Source of the DNA: Paractinoplanes pyxinae
Lineage (GTDB): Bacteria > Actinomycetota > Actinomycetes > Mycobacteriales > Micromonosporaceae
Direction: 5' to 3'
Length of the DNA stretch: 64,000 nt
Assembly (NCBI RefSeq): GCF_026626335.1
Contig: NZ_JAPNTZ010000016.1
Coordinates: 62,001-126,000 of the forward strand
A program made the translations under genes and the position numbers. The notes beneath the pieces were generated by a model. The model worked only from the letters and a program-made list of their open reading frames with translations, was not told where the DNA came from and did not search any database. The stretch's first letter is position 1. The number at the start of each line of letters is the position of its first letter. Positions 1 to 7,669 of this stretch are shown here, one piece after another.

Positions 1-1064
1 TTGCAGTCGGTCCACTCGAAGATCTGCACGTAGTACCGGGTGGCGCTGTCGGGGTTCTTCCGCAGGGCCCACGAGGACGCCGAGTCGTAGGCCCAGAAGC
101 CGCTGGAGTACGAGCTGCCGGTGAGGTTCCAGCAGCCGGCGATCCCGGCCGTGCGGGTCGCCCGGAGGGTTTCGTAGCTCCGGATCAGGCGGCCGTTGTC
201 GTAGTTGGTGTTGTCCCACAGGCAGAGGTAGCCGCCGGTGGCCGCGGTGCCGGTCGGGCAGTCGGTCCAATTGCCCTGCGCGGACTGATCCAGGAACATG
301 CGCTGGGCGACGGTTGCCCAGAGGGCGTGCCCGGCCGGCGACGGGTGCACGCCGTCGGGCACGAGCTCGGCCTGGGAGCGCGCGTCGTTGCGGAACGCGT
401 TGTAGGCGTCGATGACGGGCCACCGGTTCTCGCCGGCCAGCGTCCGGATGAGCTGGATGCGCTGGGCGTGCGCGGCGATCTGCTCGGCGGTCTTGCCGGC
501 CGAGCCCTCGCCCTCGGGGTTCTGCAGCACCGGGACGATGCCGGCGGCGGGGTGCTTGGCCTGCAGCGCGCCGGTGAGGGTGGCGTAGTCCGGGTAGGTG
601 GTGGCGGCGCCCTCGTTGTGGCTGTAGTTGATCACGTACAGGTCGCCGGCGTGCGCGGTGAGCTTCGCGAACCGGGTGGCATCGGTGGCGTAGCTCGCCT
701 TGGTGCCGGGCACACTGCCGTTGTAGATGGTCAGCGCGGGCCCGCTCGGGGCGCCGGCTCCGAGCACGGTCGCGGTGCCGTAGGCCTGGTCGGGATCGGA
801 CCACGTCCGGTACGTGGTGCGGTGTTCGGGGCTGCGGCCGGCCAGCCACACGGAGAGGCTGTGGAACCACTCGCTCGTCTCGTTGCCGGTCGAGTCGCCG
901 AGCAGCGTGACGACGGCGGACTGGCCGCTGTCGAGCCGTTGCAGCAGATCCGCCGGTGCGGCGTCGGCCGGCGCCGCGGACGCGTCAGCGCTCCAGGCCG
1001 GGGCGGGGTTGGTGGCGCAGACGATGATCAAGGTGAGGGTGGCAGCAAGTCGGCGCAGCAACAT
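1..1064 (-). CDS. Secreted SGNH/GDSL-type esterase, 3' end cut by window edge
   Basis: The gene reads leftward off the window, with 354 residues visible. It starts MLLRRLAATLTLIIVCA, a signal peptide ending near an A-W-S-A site around residue 26. SGNH blocks are visible: GDST with nucleophile Ser58, YNGS near 114, NYSHNE near 146-151, and DGVHP with the Asp237/His240 pair. This is a complete catalytic core for a secreted ester hydrolase. After residue 265 a Cys-rich stretch (CPTG..., LCLWDNTNY) resembles the peptidase-inhibitor I36 / gamma-crystallin-like modules appended to actinobacterial exported enzymes. A GAGGAG sequence about 12 bases upstream supports the ATG at 1064. Substrate is not predictable; carbohydrate or lipid ester cleavage is likely. 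Confidence 0.8.
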   Translation of the reverse strand, partial: MLLRRLAATLTLIIVCATNPAPAWSADASAAPADAAPADLLQRLDSGQSAVVTLLGDSTGNETSEWFHSLSVWLAGRSPEHRTTYRTWSDPDQAYGTATVLGAGAPSGPALTIYNGSVPGTKASYATDATRFAKLTAHAGDLYVINYSHNEGAATTYPDYATLTGALQAKHPAAGIVPVLQNPEGEGSAGKTAEQIAAHAQRIQLIRTLAGENRWPVIDAYNAFRNDARSQAELVPDGVHPSPAGHALWATVAQRMFLDQSAQGNWTDCPTGTAATGGYLCLWDNTNYDNGRLIRSYETLRATRTAGIAGCWNLTGSSYSSGFWAYDSASSWALRKNPDSATRYYVQIFEWTDC

Positions 1065-1084
1065 GGCGGAGGGGGCTCCTCAGT

Positions 1085-1112
1085 GGGTCCCGGCACGGCT
1101 GCGCCGGGACCC
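1085..1112 (-). terminator. Hairpin terminator after the trypsin-like gene
   Basis: A perfect 10-bp inverted repeat, GGGTCCCGGC / GCCGGGACCC, with an 8-base loop lies 13 bases beyond the stop of the leftward gene ending at 1126 and before the next leftward start at 1064. There is no clear U tract, as is common for actinobacterial hairpin terminators. Confidence 0.6.
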
Positions 1113-1125
1113 GCGGGGTCAGCGG

Positions 1126-3315
1126 TCAGGAGATGTAGGGCTGGGCCGACAGGGCGATCTGGTTCCAGCCGGCGGTGTCCACCGGGTCGTCCGGGAAGGA
1201 GCGGATGTCGGTGCCCGAGCCGTTGTCCGGGTCGGCGTCCTTGAACCGCAGCAGGGCTCCGGCGGACGTACGGACGAAGTAGTCGCCGTTGCCGGGTGAC
1301 ACCAGTGACGCGTAGTTCCAGCCGGAGGCCGCGAGGACCTGCGCCGGCGACCACTCGCCCTCCCGGCTGATCGGGTAGCTGAGCAGGCGCCCGTCGGACG
1401 TGGTGCCGAGCACGTGCCCGAGCAGGGGCGCGGCCAGGGTGGTCTGGGTGAAGCCGGTGCCGACCTGCACGTTGTCGGTGATGTCGCCCGCGACCGGCTT
1501 CGCCTTGGTCAGCCGGTAGCGCCGCAGGGTGCTGCCGGCGATGCCGTACAGGGTGTCGTTGCCGTCGAAGGTCAGCAGCCGGTGCGACCAGCCGGCGGCG
1601 ATTTTCACCGGCGGAGCGAACAGCAGCGCCGGCTTGGTGGCGATGATGTCGACCCGGTACAGGTTGAAGCTGGTGGTCGTGTCGGTGACCAGCAGGGTGT
1701 TGTAGTTCAGGGTGGCCAGGGTGCCCGGCGTGAACGGCAGCGTCGCCGCGGAGACGACGGTCGGGCCGTCCCGGTCGCCGGTCACCGAGTCGATCGCCGT
1801 GTAGGTCAACCGCTTGTCGCTGGTGAGGCCGAAGATCGAGGTGTCGACCGGGCTCTGCGGGTTAGCGTCGAACGGCACGGCGGCCAGCATCGACATGGTC
1901 CAGCCCGCGGTGTCCACCGGGTCGTTCGGGTAGGACACCAGGCCGGCGCCGTTCAGGTCGTTCGGCGTCGGGTCGCTGAACCGCTGCAGGCCACCGGCGG
2001 CCGTACGGCCGTAGTAGAGCCCCCGGCCGGGCGACACGACAGCGGTGAACCCGGCCCACACCGAGTTGGTGGTCAGGGTCGCGCCGACCCACGTGGTCAG
2101 GCGCGGCAAGCGATAGGCGCGTACGACGCCCGCGCTGGTCGAACCGATCACGTAGTCGGGCCCGGTGGCGGCCAGGGTCTGGATCGATCCGAGCCCGTCC
2201 GGGATGACCAGGTTGTTGTTGATGATCTGGGCCGGACCGGGCTTGGCCGACGTGACGGTGTAGCGGCGCATGAAGTTGCCGGCGATGCCGAACAGGGTGC
2301 CGTCGCCGTCGAAGCTCAGCAGCCGGTGCGACCAGCCGGACGGGGCCAGCTGCACCGGGGCGGCGAAGCTCAGCGCCGGGTTGTTGCCGGTGATGTCGAC
2401 CCGGTACAGCGCGTTCTGCTCGGAGGTGACCAGCAGCGTGTTCTGGTTCAGCGCGGCGACCGCCCGGGGCGTGAAGCCCAGCGCGGCGGTCGAGGTGACG
2501 GTGGTCAGCCTGTCCCCGCTCGCCGATTCGATGACCGAGAAAGTCAGGCGGCCGTCCGGCAGCGCGCCGTAGATCTGCACATCGGCCACCGTGGTCTGGC
2601 GGATCCAGCCGGCCAGCACGTCGACCCGGGTCTCGACCGCGCCGGCATCGGAGCCGGTCGAGCCGAGGCAGCCGCCGGCCGCCGATTCGTAGTGCAGGCC
2701 CACCAGTTCGGGGCCGGTGGAGGTCTGGCGCAGGGCCGGCCCGCCCGCGTCACCCTTGCAGATCACGCCGCCGGCGGCCGGGCTGACCGCCGCGGTGGCC
2801 GCCGTGACGTCGCCGACGACGAAGTCGGCCGCGTGCAGACGGTTCGGCACCCACTCGGTGCGGGTCCGGCCGTAGCCGGCCGCCTGCAGCGTCTCGCCCG
2901 CGACGGGCGCGGTGACGGCGGCGCGGACCGGCGTGACACCGGTCGCCGGGGTGGCCAGCCGGGCCAGCACGACGTCCCGGTCGGGGTGCGGCACGAGCCA
3001 GACGACCGGGGCGACGTGCCCACCCGTCCCGGTGAGGTCGGTCCGGCCGACGGTGACCGTGGTGTCGCGGGCCGGCACGCCGAGCTGGACCGGTCCCGGT
3101 CCGAAGCAGCTGCGGGCGGTGATCACCCACTGTGGAGCGACGAGGGCGCCGCTGCACGCCTGGGCGTTCGGTTGCGCCCCGACCTCGACCCGCGCCGCGA
3201 ACGCGTACGTGCCGTCCGGCACCTCGTCGCCGCCGGCGGCCGACGCCGACCCCGCGGCCAGCCCGGACACGACGACAGCCGTCGCGCCCAGCGCCAGCCC
3301 CCGCAAGAACTTCAT
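1126..3315 (-). CDS. Secreted trypsin-fold pseudoprotease with tandem beta-propeller-like repeats
   Basis: 729 residues with a signal peptide (1-26). Residues ~30-240 have the trypsin (S1) fold: SGALVAPQWVIT precedes the catalytic His region, DRDVVLARL holds the Asp (114), and ICKGDAGGP is the Ser loop. Where the motif should read TAAHC it reads TARSC, so Ser69 replaces His, and GDAGGP puts Ala190 in place of the nucleophilic Ser. Two of three catalytic residues are therefore lost and the domain is probably a binding scaffold. Residues ~245-490 and ~500-729 are homologous halves, each with a GWSHRLL(S/T)FDG-x-x-TL(F/Y)GIAG segment and a closing PNDPVDTAGW / PDDPVDTAGW segment, resembling tachylectin-type propellers that bind sugars. 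Similar trypsin-propeller fusions occur in actinobacteria. Role: extracellular recognition, inferred. Confidence 0.85.
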   Translation of the reverse strand: MKFLRGLALGATAVVVSGLAAGSASAAGGDEVPDGTYAFAARVEVGAQPNAQACSGALVAPQWVITARSCFGPGPVQLGVPARDTTVTVGRTDLTGTGGHVAPVVWLVPHPDRDVVLARLATPATGVTPVRAAVTAPVAGETLQAAGYGRTRTEWVPNRLHAADFVVGDVTAATAAVSPAAGGVICKGDAGGPALRQTSTGPELVGLHYESAAGGCLGSTGSDAGAVETRVDVLAGWIRQTTVADVQIYGALPDGRLTFSVIESASGDRLTTVTSTAALGFTPRAVAALNQNTLLVTSEQNALYRVDITGNNPALSFAAPVQLAPSGWSHRLLSFDGDGTLFGIAGNFMRRYTVTSAKPGPAQIINNNLVIPDGLGSIQTLAATGPDYVIGSTSAGVVRAYRLPRLTTWVGATLTTNSVWAGFTAVVSPGRGLYYGRTAAGGLQRFSDPTPNDLNGAGLVSYPNDPVDTAGWTMSMLAAVPFDANPQSPVDTSIFGLTSDKRLTYTAIDSVTGDRDGPTVVSAATLPFTPGTLATLNYNTLLVTDTTTSFNLYRVDIIATKPALLFAPPVKIAAGWSHRLLTFDGNDTLYGIAGSTLRRYRLTKAKPVAGDITDNVQVGTGFTQTTLAAPLLGHVLGTTSDGRLLSYPISREGEWSPAQVLAASGWNYASLVSPGNGDYFVRTSAGALLRFKDADPDNGSGTDIRSFPDDPVDTAGWNQIALSAQPYIS

Positions 3316-3496
3316 GTCAGATCCCCCGTGATCTATGCGATGACCCGCGGAGTATAGGCAACGACGAATGCCTGGGGGTGCCCGCGGCCTGGCCGGCCGT
3401 CGATGAGCAGCGACGACTTGCCTTTTGACAAGGCGGCATGGCGGGTACGGTGGTCTGGATCACCGTCCACAGGGGTTGGGTAAGCGGAGGTAAGGC

Positions 3497-4318
3497 GTGC
3501 CGGTCACGGGCCAACGCGTCGTGCGGCGGGCACTGGGGCGGCGGTTGACGCGTCTGCGCACGGCGTCCGGCATGAGCCGGCGCGACGTGGTGGGAGCGCG
3601 GCTGGGCATCTCGGAGCCGACGCTGCACCGCATCGAGACGGGCAAGGTGCCGGTCACCGGGGCCAACGTGCGCGCGCTGTGCTGGCTCTACGGCGCAGAC
3701 CAGGGCATCACCGACGCGCTGGCCGACCTCGCGCTGGGCACCTCACAGCAGGAGTGGTGGGACGCCAGCCCGGTCATCCCCGAGTGGTTCAAGCTGTACG
3801 TCGGACTCGAGGCGTCCGCGTCCCACATGTTCGGGTACGACGGCGAGATCGTTCCCGGCGAGCTGCAGACCCCGGAGTACGCGCGCGCCGTCTTCGGCGC
3901 CGAGCAGCCGCTCGACTCGGAGATCGCCGAGCGCCACATCAACCTCCGCCTGCAGCGGCAGAAGACGCTCTTCGCCCGCACCCCGCCGGTCCGCCTCAGG
4001 ACGGTGCTCGGCGAGGGGGCGCTGACCCGGTCGGTCGGCGGCGAACAGGTGATGAAGGGCCAGATCGAGCATCTGCGGCGGCTGTCCGGAGAGGACACCA
4101 TCGACATCCGGGTGCTGCCGTTCTCGGCCGGGGCGCACGCGGCGATGGCCGGCGCCTTCCGGATCCTCGAGTTCGACGACCCGGACGACCCGGACGTGGT
4201 CTACCTCGAATCCCACGTCGGCGCGCTCTATCTGGAAGAGCAGTTCGAGGTGGACGAATACCGGCGGATCTTCGAGCTGATCAGCCGGGATTCCGTACCG
4301 GTCGGCGAGTTCCGGTAA
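3497..4318 (+). CDS. XRE-family regulator with C-terminal DUF5753 domain
   Basis: 273 residues from a GTG start with CGGAGGT upstream. Residues ~10-70 form a helix-turn-helix (LGRRLTRLRTASGMSRRDV, ISEPTLHRIETG), typical of XRE/Cro DNA-binding domains. The rest matches the DUF5753 region with its usual landmarks (WFKLYVGLEASA, PGELQTPEYA, EHLRRLS, VYLES, LYLE). In streptomycetes and relatives this family pairs with DUF397 proteins; the WhiJ and Scr1 systems are examples linked to development. Here a DUF397 gene lies 6 bases beyond the stop but in the opposite orientation. Ligand and targets are unknown. Confidence 0.9.
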   Translation: MPVTGQRVVRRALGRRLTRLRTASGMSRRDVVGARLGISEPTLHRIETGKVPVTGANVRALCWLYGADQGITDALADLALGTSQQEWWDASPVIPEWFKLYVGLEASASHMFGYDGEIVPGELQTPEYARAVFGAEQPLDSEIAERHINLRLQRQKTLFARTPPVRLRTVLGEGALTRSVGGEQVMKGQIEHLRRLSGEDTIDIRVLPFSAGAHAAMAGAFRILEFDDPDDPDVVYLESHVGALYLEEQFEVDEYRRIFELISRDSVPVGEFR

Positions 4319-4324
4319 CGACGC

Positions 4325-4531
4325 TCAGTCGGTCAGGAGCCGGTCGAACTCGCCGCGCTTGGCGCCGAACAGGAACGAGTCCCATTCCTCGGTGGTGAAC
4401 ACCACGGTGCCGGCCTCACGGTCGTTGCTGTTACGGACCTCGATGAGGCCGTCCTGGCGGCGAGCCTCGACGCAACTGCCGCCATTGCCCGTAGATCTGC
4501 TGGAAATAATCCAGCCGGCTTCGCTGCTCAT
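4325..4531 (-). CDS. DUF397 small protein, partner of the XRE regulator
   Basis: 68 residues beginning MSSEAGWIISSRSTGNGG, followed by the family hallmarks CVEARR, VRNSNDREAG and FTTEEWDSFL. The start at 4531 is preferred over an in-frame ATG 33 codons upstream because a GGGGGAGGGG ribosome site lies just before it and the 68-residue product is the usual DUF397 size. The gene is convergent with the XRE gene, separated by 6 bp. In characterised pairs the DUF397 protein antagonises its cognate XRE protein; transfer of that role here is inference. Confidence 0.88.
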   Translation of the reverse strand: MSSEAGWIISSRSTGNGGSCVEARRQDGLIEVRNSNDREAGTVVFTTEEWDSFLFGAKRGEFDRLLTD

Positions 4532-4829
4532 CAGTGCCCCTCCCCCGGAGTTGCTTGCTCTGTGTAATCGACGCGGCACGGATACGGCGTCGTCCCTGAG
4601 GTGCAGAAGGTATGCCGCGGGCATACTCATGAATCTTTCACCACGAAAGCGGCGGCACTCAGAGTAGCCGAAACTCGGCGCGGACGCATCCTGTCAGCGT
4701 GAGACCTGTCTTCGTGAAATCTTGCACGGTTCTTGAGCGACTGTCATGATTCCACTGTGGCGCCGGGTGACCCCTGGACGCCGCCTCGACAGCTCCAGCT
4801 GGTCCGCCGCAGTTCTGAGAGGACGGCCG

Positions 4830-5747
4830 ATGCGGATCCTCGATCCTGCAGCCGCCGACGCCGGTGGCGTACTGCCGGACGCTCAGTCGCGTACCGGGCC
4901 TGAGGTCGCCCGCCTCCAGGCCCGGATCGACCAGCTCGCCGCGCACGTTCAGCGGCTCGAGCAGGAACGCGCCTCACTGCGGTGGATGGCCGGCCACGAC
5001 GAGCTGACCGGCCTGGCCAACCGCCGCCTGTTCCACGCGCTCGCCCCGGAGCAGCTGCGCGGGGACGACCGTTCGTCGGCCGTCGTGATCCTCGACCTCA
5101 ACGGCTTCAAACCGATCAACGACACGTACGGGCACGACGCCGGCGACGAAGTCCTCCGCGTGGTCGCCCGGCGCATGGCGACCTGCCTCGGCGACCATCT
5201 GGTGGCCCGGCTCGGCGGTGACGAGTTCGCCGCCCTGCCCCGCGCCCCGTACGCCGACGTCTCGGAGACGTGGTGGCGGGAGGTGGCCGGCTCGCTGAGC
5301 GCGGCGATCGCGCCCCCGATGGACGTGCAGGGGCACACCCTGTCGGTCACCGCCTCGATCGGCGTCGTGCCGGCGGGCCGCCCGGCCGACCTTCCCGACC
5401 TGCTGCGCCGCGCGGACCAGGCGATGTTCAGCGCCAAGCGGCACGCGAACAGCACCGACCGGGCCGGCATCACGTGGGTTGTGGCCACCGAGAGCGGCGA
5501 CCACACCGAGACGTACGGGCCGGTCGCCTCGGAACCTGTAGTGGGATGCCGTCCGGGCGACCCGGTGTGGGTGCACCGCAGCGGCGCCCGTCGCGCGGGA
5601 GTGGTCGAGAGCGCCTGCGAATGGGCGGCTCTGGTTCGCTACCGCTGCCCGAACGGCGCCGGCACGATGGTCGACACGATCCCCACGAGCAGCCTCACGA
5701 TCCGGACGGAAGCCGACCCGTACCTGGACCGGCTGTCCTCCATCTGA
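4830..5747 (+). CDS. Soluble diguanylate cyclase (GGDEF) with extra C-terminal domain
   Basis: 305 residues from ATG 4830, supported by AGAGGA about 8 bases upstream. A coiled-coil of ~30 residues (EVARLQARIDQLAAHVQRLEQE) leads into a GGDEF domain with DELTGLANRR, DLNGFKPIND and an intact GGDEF motif, so cyclic-di-GMP synthesis is expected. The usual RxxD inhibitory site before GGDEF is not present in the standard position. After the cyclase domain about 75 residues (GDPVWVHRSGARRAGVV to the end) form an unrecognised, probably beta-rich module. There is no membrane segment. Convergent with the next gene, 6 bp away. Confidence 0.85.
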   Translation: MRILDPAAADAGGVLPDAQSRTGPEVARLQARIDQLAAHVQRLEQERASLRWMAGHDELTGLANRRLFHALAPEQLRGDDRSSAVVILDLNGFKPINDTYGHDAGDEVLRVVARRMATCLGDHLVARLGGDEFAALPRAPYADVSETWWREVAGSLSAAIAPPMDVQGHTLSVTASIGVVPAGRPADLPDLLRRADQAMFSAKRHANSTDRAGITWVVATESGDHTETYGPVASEPVVGCRPGDPVWVHRSGARRAGVVESACEWAALVRYRCPNGAGTMVDTIPTSSLTIRTEADPYLDRLSSI

Positions 5748-5753
5748 GGGCGC

Positions 5754-6680
5754 TCAGCCCACCGTCAGCACGAGCTTGCCGTTCAGGCCGCCGGCCAGGA
5801 CCCGCCGGTGGGCGTCGGCCGCTTCGGTCAGCGGCATCGTGTCCGCCACGCGCGTACGCAGGCTCCCCGCCGCCACCTGCCCGACCAGATCGGCCAGCAG
5901 CTCGCGGTCGAGCCGGATGAGTTGCAGCTCTTGACGCACCCCGCGGGCCGGAACGATGGGCGCCGTGGGCCGGGTCGCAACCACAACTCCCCTGTCCTCG
6001 ACGGCAGCGGCCGCCGCCTCGCCGAGCGGGATCGCGTCGAACACCGCGGCCACCGGCCCGACCGAAGCCAGATCGGCGGACCGGGAAACGACCTCGTGCG
6101 CGCCGAGACTCTGCACCCACTGCTCGTCGCCGTCGCTGGCCTGGGCCAGAACGCGATAGCCGCCCTGAACCGCGAGCTGGGTGGCGAACCCGCCGACGCC
6201 GCCGCTGGCGCCGGTGACCAGAATGCTGCTGCCGGCCGGGAGCATGGCCAGCGACACCAGTGACAGCCCCTGATGGGCAGTCTGCGCGTTGAGCGGCACC
6301 GTGGCCGCGGGCACGAAGTCGAGCCCCTCCGGCAACGGCACCAACCAATCCGTCTCGGCCGGCACCAACTCGGCATAGCCGCCCGGCACACCCCGAGTCG
6401 TGTACCACGGAATCATCCCGGCGACGCGATCTCCGACGGCGAAGTCTGTTGTGCCGGGCCCGACCGAGGCCACCTCGCCCGCAATATCCCACCCGGGCGA
6501 GAACGGCGGCAGATCCGGCCCGCGCGGAATCTCGCCGGTGGTGGCGGCGACGTCGGCCGGGTGCACACACACCGCGCGGACCCGGACCACCACCTGCCCC
6601 GGCCCCGCCTCGGGCTCGGGCAGCTCAGTAACCTGCAACACCTCAGGCCCGCCAAGCGCGACCGCGACGACTCCCAGCAC
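5754..6680 (-). CDS. NADPH:quinone reductase-like MDR oxidoreductase
   Basis: 308 residues, zinc-less medium-chain dehydrogenase/reductase family. The N-terminal GroES-like fold includes VRAVCVHPADVAATTG and the core motif GWDIAGEVASVGPG. The Rossmann half carries VTGASGGVGGFATQLA, the NADPH-binding loop. The C-terminal ADAHRRVLAGGLNGKLVL matches the quinone-oxidoreductase tail. Likely reduces quinones or enones using NADPH in the cytoplasm. Downstream in the same direction as the hydrolase and Ddn-MDR genes, separated from the hydrolase by about 50 bp, so possibly co-transcribed. Confidence 0.85.
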   Translation of the reverse strand: MLGVVAVALGGPEVLQVTELPEPEAGPGQVVVRVRAVCVHPADVAATTGEIPRGPDLPPFSPGWDIAGEVASVGPGTTDFAVGDRVAGMIPWYTTRGVPGGYAELVPAETDWLVPLPEGLDFVPAATVPLNAQTAHQGLSLVSLAMLPAGSSILVTGASGGVGGFATQLAVQGGYRVLAQASDGDEQWVQSLGAHEVVSRSADLASVGPVAAVFDAIPLGEAAAAAVEDRGVVVATRPTAPIVPARGVRQELQLIRLDRELLADLVGQVAAGSLRTRVADTMPLTEAADAHRRVLAGGLNGKLVLTVG

Positions 6681-6731
6681 GCGTCCACTCTAGACCGTCA
6701 GCTCCCGATTATCAGTCCGGCAATTCCCCGG

Positions 6732-7574
6732 TCACGGTTGCGGCCGCAGGAAGTCGAGGACCTCGGCCGCGAATGCGTCGTGGTGCTGGAACAGGAAGCC
6801 GTGGGCGGCATCGGGATAGATCGTCACGCGCGCGTCCGGGATCAGGCCGCCGAGCAGGTGGGTGTATCGGGGCAGGATCATCGGATCGCTGTCGTCGTTG
6901 GCCACGAGGACGGGCGCGGTGATGCCGCCGAGCCGCTCCAGCCGGCTGTGGTCCGGAATGCCCCAGGCGCAGATCGCGTCGTACTGGGCCTGCCGGGTCT
7001 GCCACGAGGTGGCCTCGTCACGGTCGTCGGTGCGGCCGTAGATCCGGCCCAGCACTTCCTGGCCGGACTTCCGGCTCGAGTCCGACGGGGTGAAGAACAC
7101 ACCGAGGTAGTCGGCCGGCCCGGTCTCCGGCTGGCCGACCGCGCCGATCACCTCCGGCGCCCAGCCGTGCATGCCGGCCGCGCCCTGCGGCGCGGCCGAA
7201 GCCAGGACGAGCCGGCGGACGGCGTCGGGGCGGATCAGGGCGATCTCCTGCGCCACGAAGCTGCCCAGCGAGAATCCGAGCACGTCGGCCCGCGTCAGCC
7301 CGAGCGCGTCGAGGAAGGCCAGGGCGTCGCGGGCCATCCCGGCCACCGTCGACGGGGTGGTTCCCGACGACCCGCCGACCCCGGCGTTGTCGAACGCGAT
7401 GACCCGTCGTTCCGTGGCGAGCGCGTCGACGAGGGCCGGGTCCCAGTTGTCGAGGTTGCCCCGGAAGTGCTGCAGCAGGACGAGGGGGTCGCCGGCGCCT
7501 GTCTCGCGGTAGGTGTAGTCGATGCCGTCGGCCGCCCGCACCACGGCGTTGGCCGCCGTCGCATAGGTCTCCAT
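6732..7574 (-). CDS. Alpha/beta-fold hydrolase
   Basis: 280 residues starting METYATAANAVV, chosen because GAGAGGA lies immediately upstream (ATG 7574); a further ATG at 7646 has no such site. Oxyanion-loop region LLQHFRGNLDNW, nucleophile elbow GFSLGS, acid region VLVANDDSDPMI and catalytic His in PDAAHGFLFQ are all present. Resembles proline-iminopeptidase / haloperoxidase-type hydrolases; substrate unknown. Lies 95 bp downstream of the Ddn-MDR fusion in the same orientation, so it may belong to the MarR-controlled redox unit. Confidence 0.85.
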   Translation of the reverse strand: METYATAANAVVRAADGIDYTYRETGAGDPLVLLQHFRGNLDNWDPALVDALATERRVIAFDNAGVGGSSGTTPSTVAGMARDALAFLDALGLTRADVLGFSLGSFVAQEIALIRPDAVRRLVLASAAPQGAAGMHGWAPEVIGAVGQPETGPADYLGVFFTPSDSSRKSGQEVLGRIYGRTDDRDEATSWQTRQAQYDAICAWGIPDHSRLERLGGITAPVLVANDDSDPMILPRYTHLLGGLIPDARVTIYPDAAHGFLFQHHDAFAAEVLDFLRPQP

Positions 7575-7669
7575 CGTGGTCCTCTCGTCATTGCCGGTCA
7601 GTGGCCCCGGTACTCGTGAACCAGACTGACCGGCCCGGCCGGCCACCCCCTCAGCAGAATGACTGGCGA

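Noticed and set aside
1414..3357. A long open frame on the plus strand opposite the trypsin-like gene
   Set aside because: It is Arg/Gly/Val-rich with no recognisable motif, has no ribosome site and mirrors a convincing gene; typical of antisense frames in high-GC DNA. The same applies to many others in the window, such as 23591-25144 and 26919-29078.
3497..4531. XRE/DUF397 as a classical toxin-antitoxin module
   Set aside because: No toxin domain is present; the family is a developmental regulator/antagonist pair, though some databases label it TA-like.
6689..6697. TCTAGACC near 6690 as a sixth regulon operator
   Set aside because: It lacks the TTCTAGAA core and the flanking symmetry of the other five, and the adjacent gene is unrelated to the island.
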